From Methanoregula sp. (lineage in GTDB: Archaea > Halobacteriota > Methanomicrobia > Methanomicrobiales > Methanospirillaceae), in the NCBI RefSeq assembly GCF_028712425.1, contig NZ_JAQTQD010000006.1, positions 88,411 through 152,410 on the forward strand: a stretch of 64,000 bases of DNA, read 5' to 3'. This document shows positions 51,830-61,079 of the stretch, piece after piece. The notes below the pieces were generated by a model. It saw only the letters and a list, made by a program, of their open reading frames with translations. It made no database searches and was not told the origin of the DNA. A program made the position numbers and the translations under genes. Within the stretch, counting starts at the first letter, position 1. Every line of letters begins with the position of its first letter.

Positions 51830-53599
51830 ATGGAAACAAAAACCGCCAGTACAGGAATCATGAAGGTCTCTGCGCTTCTTGCAGAGCCGTCATGGAAAGG
51901 TCTGCTTGCATTCAGTATGGTTGCAGCCATCGCGTGCATCTCATCAGGTATTTTCCTCTTCATCGATCTCCCTCTTCCGGCCATGGCCGGCCTGGGACTT
52001 GTCACTCTTGTATCTGCTGGAATAACCCTTATAGTCCTGAAGGCCCGCTATACTGCGGGATCCTGGTTGCCTGGGGGCATATCCAGGAAAAAAACCACAC
52101 CCGTCTCTTCTCCTTTGGATAAATCGCTGTTCGAACCTGAATCTACAGTACCATCGGGGTCATCAGGTCTTCCGGAAGGTAATACTCCCGCAACTCTCGA
52201 ACGGTACTGGGTAGTCGAACCCTATTCATATGTTACAATAAAACGAGTGGGCAATGTGGGCTTTACATATGTCATCAGTGAACCTTCCATCTCGAAGAAA
52301 GAGATGACAATCCTTCTTGAGACTTACACGCATCTCAGGGACATTATTATCTATGATGAGACGGAAGACAGCCAGAAAACCCGTATCGACCCGGTTGCCG
52401 TCGCACGGATCATACGGGCTTTCGATCCGGAGATCGGCGAAGATCGTATTGCAATCCTGAATTATTACATCAACCGCGACCTTTCCGGTTACGGTCCGCT
52501 TGAGACCCTGATGCGGGACCCGGCCCTTGAAGATATCAGCTGCAACGGAAACGACCTCCCGGTCTTCATTTTCCACCGAGAGTACGGCAGCCTGCCTACG
52601 AATATCGTCTTCTCAGAAACGGAGCTGAACCAGTTCGTCCTGAGACTCGCCCAGAAAGCCAACAAGCAACTCTCGCTTTCGAGCCCGATGGTGGACGCAA
52701 CGCTTCCCGATGGTGCACGTATCCAGATCACGTACAGCGAGGTTGTCTCGACAAAGGGCAGCTCATTTACGATCCGGAAATTCCGAGCCGAGCCCATGAC
52801 ACCGCTCGACCTGATCAGGTACGGGACGTATGACGCCAAGACTCTTGCATTCCTCTGGCTTGCTATCCAGCACCGGAAAAGCCTCCTTGTCGTCGGAGGT
52901 ACCGCCAGCGGCAAGACTTCAATGATGAATGCGGTCTCTCTCTTCATCCCGCAAAACGCTAAGGTGGTCTCGCTTGAGGATACACGCGAGATCCAGCTCC
53001 CGCATAAGAACTGGCTTCCCACCCAGACCCGGGAACTCAATGCCGAAGGGATAAAAGGAGATATTGACCTCTTCTCGCTCCTCAAGGCCTGTATGCGGCA
53101 GCGTCCGGAATACATCATCGTGGGCGAGGTCCGGGGCAGGGAGGCCCAGACACTCTTCCAGGCAATGAACTCAGGCCACGCCACACTTTCGACAATTCAT
53201 GCCGGGAGCGTGTACGAAGCTATCAACCGTCTTACCCATGACCCGATCAACGTGCCACCGGTCATGTTCCAGGCGCTCGACATTGTTGTTGTCCAGTCCA
53301 TCTATACCCTCGGAAAAACCCGGATCCGCCGGTGCCTCTCAATCCACGAGATCGAAGTCAACAAAAACGGAGAGATCAACCCGACCCCGCTCTTCGAATG
53401 GGATGTCCAGAACGACACATTCCTGAAGCGCTATACAAAGTCCAGGGTCCTCGAAGAGATCGCATTCCATAACGCATGGGACGAGCAGGAGCTAAAACAC
53501 CAGCTGGCAAAACGCGAGGAGTTCTTCTCCTGGGCGCTTGATGTACAGCCACCAACCCTGCGGGATCTGGCCAACGCTATTCATGACATGGGTGACTGA
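51830..53599 (+). CDS. Type II/IV secretion-system ATPase with N-terminal membrane segments
   Basis: A 589-residue motor ATPase of the archaeal pilus/FlaI-TadA class. Residues about 25-45 and 50-70 are two hydrophobic helices, unusual for the family, followed by a polar linker. The core has Walker A GGTASGKTSM (near 355), TLPDGARIQI, the Asp box SLEDTREIQL, Walker B YIIVGEVRGREAQ (near 428) and the His box MNSGHATLSTIHAGS. It drives pilin polymerisation with the platform protein downstream. ATG 51830 follows a GGAAAGG site; ATG 51860 is a further option. Confidence 0.88.
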   Translation: METKTASTGIMKVSALLAEPSWKGLLAFSMVAAIACISSGIFLFIDLPLPAMAGLGLVTLVSAGITLIVLKARYTAGSWLPGGISRKKTTPVSSPLDKSLFEPESTVPSGSSGLPEGNTPATLERYWVVEPYSYVTIKRVGNVGFTYVISEPSISKKEMTILLETYTHLRDIIIYDETEDSQKTRIDPVAVARIIRAFDPEIGEDRIAILNYYINRDLSGYGPLETLMRDPALEDISCNGNDLPVFIFHREYGSLPTNIVFSETELNQFVLRLAQKANKQLSLSSPMVDATLPDGARIQITYSEVVSTKGSSFTIRKFRAEPMTPLDLIRYGTYDAKTLAFLWLAIQHRKSLLVVGGTASGKTSMMNAVSLFIPQNAKVVSLEDTREIQLPHKNWLPTQTRELNAEGIKGDIDLFSLLKACMRQRPEYIIVGEVRGREAQTLFQAMNSGHATLSTIHAGSVYEAINRLTHDPINVPPVMFQALDIVVVQSIYTLGKTRIRRCLSIHEIEVNKNGEINPTPLFEWDVQNDTFLKRYTKSRVLEEIAFHNAWDEQELKHQLAKREEFFSWALDVQPPTLRDLANAIHDMGD

Positions 53600-53603
53600 A
53601 AGG

Positions 53604-55454
53604 ATGTTCATTCCCCCCGTTCTAAGGCGTGCCGAGAAACGGCTTACCGACTTTGAGCTGATACTCCATGGTACCACGTTGCGAAAAACCCTGCGTTCGG
53701 CCCATCTCCCCGTAACCGCGGAGGAATACCTCCGTACGGTCCGGGTCAACCTGGCCGGGACGCTGGTGATGTGCTTTACTCTGTGGCTCTTCTTTGCCCT
53801 CTTCGGGTTTGAACTGGAGATCTTCGGCCTGAACACAACCGGCACGCTTCTCTGGCTCCTGCTCTTTGTGCTCATCGTACCCGGGCAGTACGCCATGCAT
53901 ATGTACTACCCGCAGATCATTGCCCATGGACGGAAGAGCCGGATCGATCTCGATCTTCCGTATGCGATCTCCTATATGCAGGCCCTCTCCACGACGATGG
54001 CCCCGTACGCCATCATCCGCAAAGTATACGAAGAACATGACATGTTCGGGGAGATCGCCAATGAGTTCGGGATTATCGTCCGTGATGTCGAACTCTTCGG
54101 CGATGATCTGGACGCGGCGATAAAAGATCTCCAGCGGATCACGCCTTCAGCGAACCTCCGGGATTTCATCAACGACCTTGCAATTGTCATCGACAGCGGG
54201 GGCAACATCACGACCTATCTCGGCGCCAAGACTGAATATTATCGCGACCAGGCCAAGCAGGAAGTCGAGCTGGTCCTCAAGACCATCGAGATCATGGCCG
54301 AAGTCTATGTGACGGCATTCGTGGCCGGTCCCATCGCCCTTATCATCATGATCGTTGCCCAGGGCATGACCAACAGCCAGGAGATGTCCTGGATCCTCCC
54401 CATGATGTACATCTGCATTCCGGCCGGTGCGATCGTCATGATCTGGATCCTCTCTCTCATGCTCCCCCCGGAGAACCTCGAGATTTCCCGAAAAAAGACG
54501 ATGGAGCAACATTTCGCTGCCGGTGTGACAACAACCGAAGGGACTGACTCAGATGACGATGAAGTGAGAAATAAGGCATTCTACAAGCGTATTGAGGACA
54601 ACAAGCAAAAGAACTACTACCTGAGTTTGTTGCGTCATCCCATCAGGACATATATCCGGAGTTATTACTACGGGATTGCGCTTGGAAGTATTTTCGCAGG
54701 AATAATTGCTCTCATCTGGGTGAGCGGAGGATTAGGGGCATTGATCCCCCACGACCAGATGGAAACGGTCATCTGCCTTATGATCATCGGGTTCATGGCA
54801 CCTGTTGCCGTCTCGTTTGAGGGCAGGCGATGGTATGTCCGGAATATCGAGGAACACCTGCCGGATTTCCTGCGCGAACTTTCCGATATGAAAGACATCG
54901 GGATCACCCTGCAGGAGGCCATTCACAGGATCTCCGGAGCAAAACTCGGGGTGCTGAGCTCCGAACTTTCGGTCGCATCCCGTGATATCGAATCAGGAGC
55001 GTATGTCAATTCCGCACTCATCAAGATGGAAGAGCGGATCGGTCTTGTATCCGTGAAACGTGCAATCTCCCTCCTCGTCCGGGCAAGCGAGATCACCACG
55101 AACTTAAAACAGATCTTCATCATCGCAATCACGGACTTCGAATACTATCTCAAACTCAAACGGGAACGGTCCAACACAACCATCATCTACGTGATGATTA
55201 TCTACCTCTCCTTTGGCATCTATCTGTATACCGCGTACCAGCTCAATGTCCCATTCCTCTCTGCATTCAAAGGAATGAATATCGGCACCGATACCGCGGG
55301 AAACCTTACCGAGATGTTCCGGATCGGTGTCATCCTTGCAACATTCTCAGGTATCATGGCGGGCCAGTTCAGTTCTAACAGCATCCTTGCCGGATTTAAG
55401 CACAGCATCGTTCTCCTTGCAGCGACAATCGCGGTGTTTGTGTTCCTGATGTGA
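53604..55454 (+). CDS. Type IV pilus platform protein, two fused TadC/FlaJ-like modules
   Basis: A 616-residue membrane protein with two T2SF modules. Module one: residues about 100-280 with DLPYAISYMQALSTTMAPYA; module two: about 390-570 with HLPDFLRELSDMKDIGITLQ. About nine membrane helices. GGTGA lies eight bases before ATG 53604; GTG 53592 is a second choice. It partners the ATPase in filament assembly. A two-module form is usual in archaeal pilus loci. Confidence 0.86.
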   Translation: MFIPPVLRRAEKRLTDFELILHGTTLRKTLRSAHLPVTAEEYLRTVRVNLAGTLVMCFTLWLFFALFGFELEIFGLNTTGTLLWLLLFVLIVPGQYAMHMYYPQIIAHGRKSRIDLDLPYAISYMQALSTTMAPYAIIRKVYEEHDMFGEIANEFGIIVRDVELFGDDLDAAIKDLQRITPSANLRDFINDLAIVIDSGGNITTYLGAKTEYYRDQAKQEVELVLKTIEIMAEVYVTAFVAGPIALIIMIVAQGMTNSQEMSWILPMMYICIPAGAIVMIWILSLMLPPENLEISRKKTMEQHFAAGVTTTEGTDSDDDEVRNKAFYKRIEDNKQKNYYLSLLRHPIRTYIRSYYYGIALGSIFAGIIALIWVSGGLGALIPHDQMETVICLMIIGFMAPVAVSFEGRRWYVRNIEEHLPDFLRELSDMKDIGITLQEAIHRISGAKLGVLSSELSVASRDIESGAYVNSALIKMEERIGLVSVKRAISLLVRASEITTNLKQIFIIAITDFEYYLKLKRERSNTTIIYVMIIYLSFGIYLYTAYQLNVPFLSAFKGMNIGTDTAGNLTEMFRIGVILATFSGIMAGQFSSNSILAGFKHSIVLLAATIAVFVFLM

Positions 55455-55539
55455 TCAATGCGGGATGTCACAGATACCGAACAGTGATGATTCAGGAAAG
55501 AATCCATCTGGATAATCAATTTCCGGTCCAGTGAATCAC

Positions 55540-56370
55540 CTAGAAGAATTCCTCATTCGATTCGGGTTCCGCATTTGAACTGGAAGTTGCGGGAGCAGAA
55601 TCAGCTGGAGTTGCCCCGGTTTTGATCCGCATATCAACATCAAGGAAACTTCCCTCAAGGGTAATATGAAACACCCCGTCTCGGTATATTTTGATATACC
55701 GGGGGCCGGGAGTTGACGTTGTTGTAACCTCCTCATAACTGGCACTGGATAGCAGGCTGTCAGCAGTATTTTTTCCCGTATTACTATAGGTTGCCTTGCC
55801 AGTATCTGAACTGAACTCTCGTCCATATCCGTCTTCTGCAATAATCTCACGCGTTATGTTATCCCGCACCGTGATAGTAAGGTACGGCCGGTTAATTGAT
55901 CGGGTTTTATCTCCGCGGCATGATGTTGGATCTTTCAGGCAGTCATTCTTGGGAGTGACGTCATAAATAATATAAAGGGGGCCTTTTGTTACATTGACAG
56001 TAAGGCCAACAGCATTCCCCGTCAGGGTATACTTCTTTTCGAATTCGTAAGGTCCGTTGATGATAGGATTGGTTGTTAGCGTCTGGTTGAATTGCGTGCC
56101 ATGGATTACCGGGTAAGGGTCTGGTGTCAGGACCGGATCCGCTTCTTGTACAACGGCCGTTAACACAGGTTCTGGTTCAACAACAGAAATCTCAGGGACT
56201 ATTGTGGCAGCTGGAACTGGGGTCGTAGGAGAACTACTTGGTGCAGGTATTTCCGGTGTTGCAGATGGTGGCTCAATCGTGTCCTGCACCTTTTTGATGC
56301 AACCACCGGTAAATACTAAACAAATACAGAAAATTATCACCAGAATGGGTATAATGGAACGGCCTTGCAT
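55540..56370 (-). CDS. Lipoprotein of unknown function
   Basis: A 276-residue exported protein. ATG 56370 starts a short basic leader, then a hydrophobic helix ending in a lipobox (FTGGC at 20-24). A Pro/Thr/Glu-rich linker of about 60 residues follows, then a beta domain (YEFEKKYTLTGNAVGLTVNV, then TKGPLYIIYDV) and a Ser/Asn/Glu-rich tail. It resembles methanogen surface lipoproteins. It converges with the platform gene. Confidence 0.75.
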   Translation of the reverse strand: MQGRSIIPILVIIFCICLVFTGGCIKKVQDTIEPPSATPEIPAPSSSPTTPVPAATIVPEISVVEPEPVLTAVVQEADPVLTPDPYPVIHGTQFNQTLTTNPIINGPYEFEKKYTLTGNAVGLTVNVTKGPLYIIYDVTPKNDCLKDPTSCRGDKTRSINRPYLTITVRDNITREIIAEDGYGREFSSDTGKATYSNTGKNTADSLLSSASYEEVTTTSTPGPRYIKIYRDGVFHITLEGSFLDVDMRIKTGATPADSAPATSSSNAEPESNEEFF

Positions 56371-58128
56371 AGAACTGCACAAGGGTATTGCAAAAATACT
56401 ATTTATAGAGTATACAAATGTGTTTAACATCACACTAATGTTAAATGAACAATATTTCCTTCTCCTGAGGGCAATTTCATATATGATTACGCAATAGAAT
56501 GATTGAAGATAGAGGTGCCTGAATCACTGGAAAGAAATTGAGTTATCAGAAATAATTTGGAATCTCGCTGACTTGGATCCGCTCTTTTCCTCTGCTGAAG
56601 GTCAGGCGATTTTAAGGGGCCAAATCTACTCACGATAAACTCCTGATGCTTGTTCAAAGAATGCATTACAGCCCTGATGTCAAATATCTTTGATCATTAC
56701 ATCAACCGGGTAATAATTCCCGGACGATTCTCTAACTCCTGTTTCAGTTTTCAGGGAAGTCGTTCGTCCAAAAGGGACGAAAAAGCTTTTCCGGGGATGG
56801 ATATCTCACGAACTGATAAAAAAAAGGTATTCAACCAGTATTTCGCAATCAGTTTCATATAAATCGCCAAAAATCGCGACCTGAAAAATATCAGTTTTTC
56901 AAATCGGGAGCCGATTGGCAAACGGGGCATCTTACCTGGTTTAGTTCCCCAATCCATCCCTTGTAAAAAGTGAAAAAAGGGCATCAGGGTTTACCCTGAC
57001 GGACTCCTGAACGGACTGAAATATTTCGCTACTATATCGTAAGATTCCCCCTTCACAGAGGATTGTTCCCGATCAGGAGCCGCATCACGGAATACCGGTC
57101 GCTCCGGCATCCGCCTCGCGGGAGAGCCGGTACATCCGGCGTGTCCAGCCCGGAAAAGGAGCAACCGGGTCGGTGAATGGTGAGGTCATCTGCTTCAACC
57201 ATAGGTGATGGTTCCCGGTTCTTAATAATGGCGGAACCGGCCGAACGGATCAGAAAACAGCACCGGCAGGAGATGAGTTCCGGACGAGCGGATCACACCC
57301 TGATCGTTGTCATCACCGTACACGAAGAAGTAACAGGATGGGCGTATGCCAAACGAGTCGGGATTCGTCCCGGGAAATATTCACGGTGACAGGCACGGCA
57401 GTGGAGATTCTTACTGCCAGCCCGGACATGACGTACTGACTCACCGCTGCCGGTGCTGTTGGTCATCTCATGTCATAAAGGGGCGGCCTTCACGTGCCAC
57501 CCCACCGGAAGATCCGCCCTTCTGCCCGGGTATGTCGAAGGCGATGGTTTTTCATGGCTGAAGGGCAATCACTCCGAAAAAAATCCTCGATTCCTGTCGG
57601 GAACCGGTCCAGAACGGAACCGGTCCGCTTCCAGGCCTGTCCTGCTTGATCGTTGATGAGATTCTTTGTGTGTGATCTTGTCCTGTTTGTATGTCCGTTC
57701 TGCTGACAACGCACCTCATTTCTCATGGCACCTGGTGTGTGATTACCGTGAATGGCATCGGTATTGTTCCTTCTCAGAAATGCGTTATCATCCATCTGGT
57801 ACGCCGGAGCGGTATAAATAGTTAATGATTTCAATTTAATCTTAAGAGAGAATCAACATATTATAATTAATTATTCAGGATTTCGGTTCAGGAATCCCCG
57901 GCGGATCCATCGCGGACGCGAACAATCAGTCGTCGTCATCGTTCCGTGGCGACCCGTGCCGGTGCCGGCAGCCCTGGCCGGATTCCGGGATACGGGCGCC
58001 GGATCCACCCCTCTCCCGGACACTTTTGGCGGGCCGATGGACGAAAAATCCTTTTAGGCCCTGTTCGAAAAACGTCGCCGGCTTACTTCTCCAGCTCTTC
58101 CTACGCTTCGGGCAGGAATCGCTCATCC
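56371..58128. other. Long gene-poor region
   Basis: About 1.75 kb in which no frame looks like a real gene. Contents: a palindrome TCAGGGT-TT-ACCCTGA at 56984-56999; a small hairpin TCGTCC-AAAAG-GGACGA near 56763; several short frames (for example 57177-57389, ending VTGWAYAKRVGIRPGKYSR) that may be decayed genes. A/T rich at 57830-57880. Probably a graveyard of mobile DNA. Confidence 0.5.
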
Positions 58129-58420
58129 AAAAAGCACCAATTAAGCTATTTTTGGAGCCTGAAATACCTCCCATATCCGAAAAATACGCTCAAAAATCCA
58201 GTATTTCCAAAAACGTACCCTGTAATTCGCCAAAAAATGCGATTTCCCAAAACCCTGTTTTTCAAAATGGCCTCCGATCCGAAAAATAAGCCCAAATCAA
58301 AGAGATAGTTTTTCCACAAACCTGAACTCGAAGAACGCTGACGCGTTCTTCTCGACCTCCTGGTCTGATGACCAGTCGGTTCCGAAAAATACGCCCAAAT
58401 AAAAGAGATGATTTTACCAG
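58129..58420 (+). repeat. Dispersed element, copy at 58.2 kb
   Basis: It begins at AAAAAGCACCAATTAAGC and matches the copy at 26754 through GCTATTTTTGGAGCCTGAAA, TACCCTGTAATTCG and CCTCCGATCCGAAAAATA, into the GAAGAACGC-TGAC-GCGTTCTTC and CTGGTC-TGAT-GACCAG hairpins. It then runs on (CCGAAAAATACGCCCAAAT) to near 58415. Same strand as the 26.8-kb copy. The right edge coincides with the end of the next gene. Confidence 0.8.
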
Positions 58421-59025
58421 GGGGTGACAGTCGGATTTCCCCAAAAACCGGGGGTATCCCGGATCATCCCTCCGGCCCTCCCCCACCGCGACGGCCACCC
58501 ACACGCCGCAAGAATATCCCTCCCCGTAATCCTGTCGCCCGCCGGTCCTTTCGCTGCAAGCGCTGACAGGGAGAGAATGGATCGCGGGAGCAGCATCCCG
58601 AAAAAATCTGCCTGCGGGACCTCAGGCATCGCCCGGTCCCGGTAATTCTTCCAGGTGGTGCGGTCGACCACGATACCCATCGCGGCAATGACACGGGCTG
58701 CCTGGCTTGAGGGCATTATAAGGGACTTTGTCAGATAAAAATCGATGACGGGAGACCCGATCCGCGTGCCGGGATAGAACGGTTCATCGGAGTAACAGAG
58801 CCGGCCACATGAGCGGCAGGTGAACCGTTTGACCCGGACCGTAAGGGTGCGTTCCTCGTCTCCATCCAGTACCACGGCGAACTTTTTCTGCCGGGTATCG
58901 TAGCCGGTCACCGGGCCGCCGCAATGCGGGCACTGTTCAAGGGTGGTGAATCCGGCTCCATCGACTACAGAAAGGGCGGTCTGCACAAGGTCAGTTACCA
59001 TGGGGGGGATTCGGGGGGATCGCAT
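58414..59025 (-). CDS. Zinc-ribbon protein, possibly transposase-related, 3' end at a repeat
   Basis: A 203-residue protein. CPHCGG near 32 and CRSCGRLC near 70 form a zinc ribbon around a basic beta segment, followed by helices (FYLTKSLIMPSSQAARVIAA) that could be a DNA-binding unit. It resembles the N-terminal part of archaeal insertion-element proteins, though I cannot name the family. The stop codon lies inside the dispersed repeat, so the gene is probably truncated. The final residues after about 180 may not be native. Confidence 0.6.
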   Translation of the reverse strand: MRSPRIPPMVTDLVQTALSVVDGAGFTTLEQCPHCGGPVTGYDTRQKKFAVVLDGDEERTLTVRVKRFTCRSCGRLCYSDEPFYPGTRIGSPVIDFYLTKSLIMPSSQAARVIAAMGIVVDRTTWKNYRDRAMPEVPQADFFGMLLPRSILSLSALAAKGPAGDRITGRDILAACGWPSRWGRAGGMIRDTPGFWGNPTVTPW

Positions 59026-59218
59026 ACAGAATCGTGTATTTTTATGTTTTTGGAAATCGAGCTATGCTGTGCATTAGTGCTGCGCGATTTCTCGGTTTCC
59101 GATCACTTGGTTATAAGCTATCCGATATATGCCCACCGATAATCATCAAAAATCTGATGTAAACCCTATTCATTTAATAATGCCCTTTTGTCAACTATTA
59201 TTGTTTGAGGATTGGAAC

Positions 59219-61078
59219 ATGGATTTCACGTACGTATCAAGCACCTGCCCCTACTGCGGCAACGGGTGTGGTATCAACCTTGTCGTAAAAGACGGCAGGG
59301 TTGCCGGGATCTCTCCCTGGCACCGCAACCCGATCAATGAGGGGAAGGTCTGTATCCGCGGCAACAAATCGTTCGAGTTTGTGAACAGCCCCGCCCGCAT
59401 CACAACCCCCCTGATCAAGAAGGACGGGAAGTTTGTCGAAGCCAGCTGGGAAGACGCTTTTAAAGAAGTTGCCGATGCGCTCAAGGCCGCAAAAGGCGAC
59501 GCAATCGGCTGCGTGGCCTCGGCCCGGACCTGCAACGAGGACACGTTTGTTTTCAGGAACTTCGCAGCAAACGTCCTGAAGACCGCAAACATCGACTACT
59601 GCGGGCGCAAGTGCAACGCGGACGCGGTCAGGGGACTTACCGACGCCTTCGGTGCCGGCACAATGACAAACTCGATCACGGACCTCTCCGATGCACAGGC
59701 CATCTTCGTTGTCGGCAGCAACCCGCTCGAAGAAAATCCTCTTGCAGGCCGGAGGATCATCCTTGCAAAGCAGAGAGGTGCAAAGATCATCGTCGCCGAC
59801 TCCCGCAGGACCGCGACCGCAAAGATCGCCGACCTCTACATCGCAACCAATCCCGGAAGCGAGGTCGCACTGGTCAACGGTATCGTCAACGCGATCGTCA
59901 TGGCCGGCAAGGAGAACAAAGACTTCATTGCCGAGAAGACCAGCAACTTCGACAAGTGCAAGGCAGCCGTTGCATCGGCAACTCCCGAAGCTGTATCCAA
60001 GACATGCGGAATCGCAGAAGACGTAATCACGAAGGCTGCAGAGATCTTTGCAGCAGCCCAGCCGGCAGCAGTCGTCACCTCAGCAGGAGCCGGCAGCGGC
60101 GACCTTGTCCGTGCTGTCGCAAACCTCCAGATGGTCACCGGTAATATTGGTAAGGCCGGCGCTGGCGTCAGCCTCCTTCGCGGCAAGAGCAATGCACAGG
60201 GCGCGGCCGATGTCGGTGCCGTGCCGGGCGAGAACGGCCTGACCCTTCCCGCCATGATCGATGCCGCGATTGCCGGCAAGATCAAAGTCCTGTACGTCAT
60301 GGGAGAGAACATCGCGCTCGCGGGAGCCCACGTTGCCGATGCCCTTGGCAAACTGGACTTCCTCGTGGTCCAGGACATGTTCATGACCGAGACCGCTGCC
60401 CGGGCAAACGTTATTCTGCCCTCGGCATCATTCGCCGAGCGCGATGGGACGTACACCAACAGCGAACGGCGGGTCCAGAGAGTCCGGAAAGCCGTCGAAC
60501 CGGTTGGCAGCACAAAGGCTGATTGGGAGATCGTTGCCGGAATCGCAAAGGCAATGGGACACGAAAAGGACTTTGCGTTCAAGGACGCCGAGGCAATCTT
60601 CAACGAGATCGCGAAGGCCGTGCCCGCATACGCCGGCATCACCTACGCGAAGCTCGAGAAGCCCGAAGCAGTCCAGTGGCCGGCAGCCGGCGGCGTATTC
60701 GGTACCGCGGTCCTCTATGCCGACAAGTTCGCAACCAAGGACGGCAAGGCGGCCTTCGCAGCTGTCGAGTTCAAGCCTGATGGCACCGCTGACAACGCGT
60801 TCCCGTTCATGGTCGCCAGCCAGTGGCCCATGGGAACCCTGTCGGTCAACACACCGTCCATTGTCCGCGAGTGGCCGAGCCCGGTCGTGTACATCAACAA
60901 GGAAGATGCAAAGGCGCTGAAGATCACGACCGGCCAGAAGGTCAGGGTCTCCGACAAAGCCGGCAGCGTAACCCTTGCAGCAAACGTGACATCCGACATC
61001 AAGAAGGGCGTTGTCTCACTGCCTGCCAACATGGCGGGGGCGGCTGTCAGACTCGAGATCGCCCCGGAGGGAGCATAA
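59219..61078 (+). CDS. fdhA: Formate dehydrogenase alpha subunit-like molybdopterin oxidoreductase
   Basis: A 619-residue bis-pterin oxidoreductase. C10, C13, C17 and C45 hold the [4Fe-4S] cluster; a pterin-binding core and a C-terminal dinucleotide-binding domain (PFMVASQWPMGTLS) follow. With fdhB next, this is the pair that oxidises formate and reduces F420. The metal-ligand region reads YCGRKCNADAVRGL: Cys132 is followed by Asn, where formate dehydrogenases usually have Cys/Sec-His. It is shorter than many FdhA (about 680). The start follows TTGAGGATTGGAAC. Formate as substrate is likely but not certain. Confidence 0.82.
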   Translation: MDFTYVSSTCPYCGNGCGINLVVKDGRVAGISPWHRNPINEGKVCIRGNKSFEFVNSPARITTPLIKKDGKFVEASWEDAFKEVADALKAAKGDAIGCVASARTCNEDTFVFRNFAANVLKTANIDYCGRKCNADAVRGLTDAFGAGTMTNSITDLSDAQAIFVVGSNPLEENPLAGRRIILAKQRGAKIIVADSRRTATAKIADLYIATNPGSEVALVNGIVNAIVMAGKENKDFIAEKTSNFDKCKAAVASATPEAVSKTCGIAEDVITKAAEIFAAAQPAAVVTSAGAGSGDLVRAVANLQMVTGNIGKAGAGVSLLRGKSNAQGAADVGAVPGENGLTLPAMIDAAIAGKIKVLYVMGENIALAGAHVADALGKLDFLVVQDMFMTETAARANVILPSASFAERDGTYTNSERRVQRVRKAVEPVGSTKADWEIVAGIAKAMGHEKDFAFKDAEAIFNEIAKAVPAYAGITYAKLEKPEAVQWPAAGGVFGTAVLYADKFATKDGKAAFAAVEFKPDGTADNAFPFMVASQWPMGTLSVNTPSIVREWPSPVVYINKEDAKALKITTGQKVRVSDKAGSVTLAANVTSDIKKGVVSLPANMAGAAVRLEIAPEGA

Positions 61079-61079
61079 C

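Noticed and set aside
51612..51863. An 83-codon frame before the secretion ATPase
   Set aside because: Overlaps the ATPase start and lies in a promoter-like A/T-rich zone.
56984..56999. Insertion-sequence end
   Set aside because: The palindrome stands alone; no matching inverted partner or target duplication was found.
57177..57389. A 70-codon frame in the gene-poor region
   Set aside because: The end looks slightly protein-like, but the start overlaps low-complexity sequence and no family is recognised; at most a decayed fragment.
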